Of a stretch of 8,128 bases of DNA, positions 6,942-8,128 are shown one piece after another; the first letter of the stretch is position 1; every line of letters begins with the position of its first letter. This DNA is from an uncultured Moraxellaceae bacterium. Its GTDB lineage: Bacteria; Pseudomonadota; Gammaproteobacteria; Pseudomonadales; Moraxellaceae. Where the stretch lies: contig CALFYA010000297.1 in NCBI GenBank assembly GCA_937952925.1, positions 1 to 8,128 of the forward strand. Direction: 5' to 3'. A model generated the notes under the pieces. The model searched no databases. It was not told the DNA's origin and saw only the letters and a program-made list of their open reading frames with translations. Both the position numbers and the translations under genes were made by a program.

Positions 6942-8005
6942 CCACATCCACTTCATTGACCATCGTGAATACTGTCTATGGTGATGCCTCAGGCGGTCGC
7001 TGGCAGGCCATGCTCAACACCACCGATGCGCTGGTGTCGCAAGGCCATCAGGTGTTGATGATCACAGGGACAGAAAATCAGCATTTGAGTGCAGGTGATC
7101 GTTCGATGCACGTGATCGCCAATACCGGATTTTATGATTGGATTGCCGCATGGAAAGTGCGGCAGTGGCTCAAACAGGTCAAACCTGCGCTAGTGATTGC
7201 ACACAGCGGGCGAGCGGTGTGTTTATTTAAAAATGCCAGTCTGGGGCTGGGGATTCCGGTGATTGCCATGAATCACAGCCACAATGTCAAACGCACCGTG
7301 CGCGCAGATGCATTTATCCATATCACCCCACATGTGGGGCATTTGGTACAAGGCTGTTTGGACAAAAAACATTGGGTCAAACCGCAGCAAGCGGTGATTC
7401 CCAACTTGATCCATTTGCCTGCGGATGTGTTGGAGCCGATGCCCTTACGCAGTCCTGTCACCATTGGCATGTTGACCCGTTTGGTCGATTACAAAGGTGG
7501 TCATGTGCTGGTAGAGGCATTAGGGCAACTCAAGCAAGCAGGCATTGCATTTCGCGCCATTTTGGCAGGCGAAGGTGACGCCAAAGCCGACCTTGAGCAA
7601 CAAGTGGCTGCCTTGGGACTCACCGATCAAGTCACCTTCCCCGGTTGGCTGCAAGGCGAGGCCAAGCTCCATTTTTATCGGCAGGTCGATATTATTGCGG
7701 TGCCTTCACTCAACGATACCCAGCCACTGGCGATTTTGGATGCCTTTGCGTGGGGCAAAGCGGTGGTGAGTAGTGACGCGATTGGCCCCTTGCAGGTGTG
7801 TACTGAAGGCGTCAATGCCTTGGTGACGCCCTGTGGTGACGCCACAGCTGTCGCGCAAGCTTTACAACGGCTGATTGCCCATCCCGACCTTGCCATGCAG
7901 TTGGCACGTTGTGGGCAGCAAGAAGCGAAAGAGCGTTATGCGTTTGATCAGGTTGCCAAGCGGCTAGATGCATTTGTGCAGCAGGTGGTGGGGGCAACGG
8001 TATGA
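6938..8005 (+). CDS. GT4-family glycosyltransferase with DX7D motif
   Basis: A 355-residue GT-B retaining glycosyltransferase of GT4 type. The N-terminal domain has the loop GDASGGRWQAMLNTTDAL from 15 and ALVIAHSGRAV from 84. The C-terminal domain has VIPNLIHLP (153-161), GMLTRLVDYKGGHVLVEAL from 177, LAGEGD (209-214), FPGWLQG (234-240) and VPSLNDTQPLAILDAFAWGK from 255. In the last block both glutamates of the usual EX7E motif are replaced by aspartates, D260 and D268, with exact spacing kept. The rest of the nucleotide-sugar fold looks intact, so I expect an active enzyme of unknown sugar specificity. The start ATG overlaps the preceding stop by ATGA and lacks a strong ribosome binding site, fitting translational reinitiation. 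Its own stop overlaps the following epimerase start in the same way (8002-8005). It acts in the cytoplasm or at the inner membrane as part of the same glycan pathway. Confidence 0.88.
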   Translation: MTTSTSLTIVNTVYGDASGGRWQAMLNTTDALVSQGHQVLMITGTENQHLSAGDRSMHVIANTGFYDWIAAWKVRQWLKQVKPALVIAHSGRAVCLFKNASLGLGIPVIAMNHSHNVKRTVRADAFIHITPHVGHLVQGCLDKKHWVKPQQAVIPNLIHLPADVLEPMPLRSPVTIGMLTRLVDYKGGHVLVEALGQLKQAGIAFRAILAGEGDAKADLEQQVAALGLTDQVTFPGWLQGEAKLHFYRQVDIIAVPSLNDTQPLAILDAFAWGKAVVSSDAIGPLQVCTEGVNALVTPCGDATAVAQALQRLIAHPDLAMQLARCGQQEAKERYAFDQVAKRLDAFVQQVVGATV

Positions 8006-8077
8006 TCAAGGTATTTGTGGTGTTTGGTACGCGCCCTGAAGCGATCAAAATGGCGCCAGTGGTGCGACAATTACAGC
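8002..8077 (+). CDS. wecB: UDP-N-acetylglucosamine 2-epimerase (WecB/MnaA), 3'-truncated by adapter
   Basis: The first 25 genuine codons encode MIKVFVVFGTRPEAIKMAPV followed by VRQLQ. This is the N-terminal signature (VFGTRPEAIKMAPV) of non-hydrolysing UDP-GlcNAc 2-epimerases, which interconvert UDP-GlcNAc and UDP-ManNAc in the cytoplasm. Full-length proteins are about 370-380 residues, so over 90% is missing. The start overlaps the upstream stop as ATGA, and a G-run at 7990-7994 can act as ribosome binding site. Real sequence stops at about 8077, where adapter begins. The frame appears to continue to a TGA at 8098-8100, but those last codons are adapter. Its presence suggests that ManNAc or a derivative (for example ManNAcA) is made for this glycan. 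The family is clear from the motif; the exact subfamily is not. Confidence 0.85.
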
Positions 8078-8128
8078 AGATCGGAAGAGCACACGTCTGA
8101 ACTCCAGTCACATCACGTTATCTCGTAT
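8078..8128 (+). other. Illumina TruSeq-type adapter with index (sequencing artefact)
   Basis: The last 51 bases match the Illumina TruSeq read-2 adapter. AGATCGGAAGAGC starts at 8078, the common part runs to 8111 (ending CTCCAGTCAC), an 8-nt index ATCACGTT occupies 8112-8119, and ATCTCGTAT (8120-8128) is the start of the constant segment that follows the index. It is synthetic and not part of the genome. It reflects untrimmed read-through of a short insert and marks the artificial end of this contig. The first one to three adapter bases could coincidentally equal genomic bases. Confidence 0.98.

Noticed and set aside
7812..8111. Minus-strand ORF beginning MTGVQTCALPI
   Set aside because: Its start codon and first residues are translated from the Illumina adapter, and the rest is antisense to the GT4 gene. 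It is an artefact.

Overview
The window is about 8.1 kb of bacterial sequence with seven genes, all on the + strand, tightly packed and of intermediate GC (near 50% by eye). The order glnE, ilvE, then an ELM1/GtrOC1-family gene, a polysaccharide deacetylase and GT4 glycosyltransferases matches what I recall of Acinetobacter and relatives, where the lipooligosaccharide outer-core (OC) locus starts just after ilvE (in A. baumannii it lies between ilvE and aspS). The best reading is a Moraxellaceae-like gammaproteobacterium, but not a typical AT-rich Acinetobacter. The genus cannot be fixed from this sequence.

Layout: positions 1-2006 hold the C-terminal two thirds of glnE (glutamine synthetase adenylyltransferase/deadenylylase). 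A short T-rich gap leads to complete ilvE (2048-2977), followed by a strong intrinsic terminator (2993-3017). A regulatory gap with two adjacent perfect 12-bp palindromes (3065-3091) precedes the surface-glycan operon: ELM1 family copy 1 (3106-4041), membrane-anchored polysaccharide deacetylase (4047-4874), GT4 glycosyltransferase (4877-5866), a divergent ELM1 family copy 2 (5919-6941), a second GT4 glycosyltransferase (6938-8005), and the first 25 codons of a wecB-type UDP-GlcNAc 2-epimerase (from 8002). Spacings of 2-5 nt and two ATGA overlaps indicate one transcription unit, apart from a 52-nt gap before ELM1 copy 2.

Together the operon probably builds an outer-core or similar cell-surface oligosaccharide. 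Four putative glycosyltransferases would add sugars in order, the deacetylase would unmask an amino sugar, and the epimerase would supply UDP-ManNAc. Acceptors, donors and linkages cannot be read from sequence.

The last 51 bases (8078-8128) are not biological. They are an Illumina TruSeq-type read-2 adapter with an 8-nt index (ATCACGTT at 8112-8119), so the contig ends in untrimmed adapter and the epimerase gene is cut by this artefact. I found no mobile element, CRISPR array, tRNA or rRNA. The most distinctive biology is the pair of divergent ELM1/GtrOC1 proteins in one glycan operon, the tandem palindromes in front of it, and a GT4 enzyme whose EX7E motif reads DX7D.
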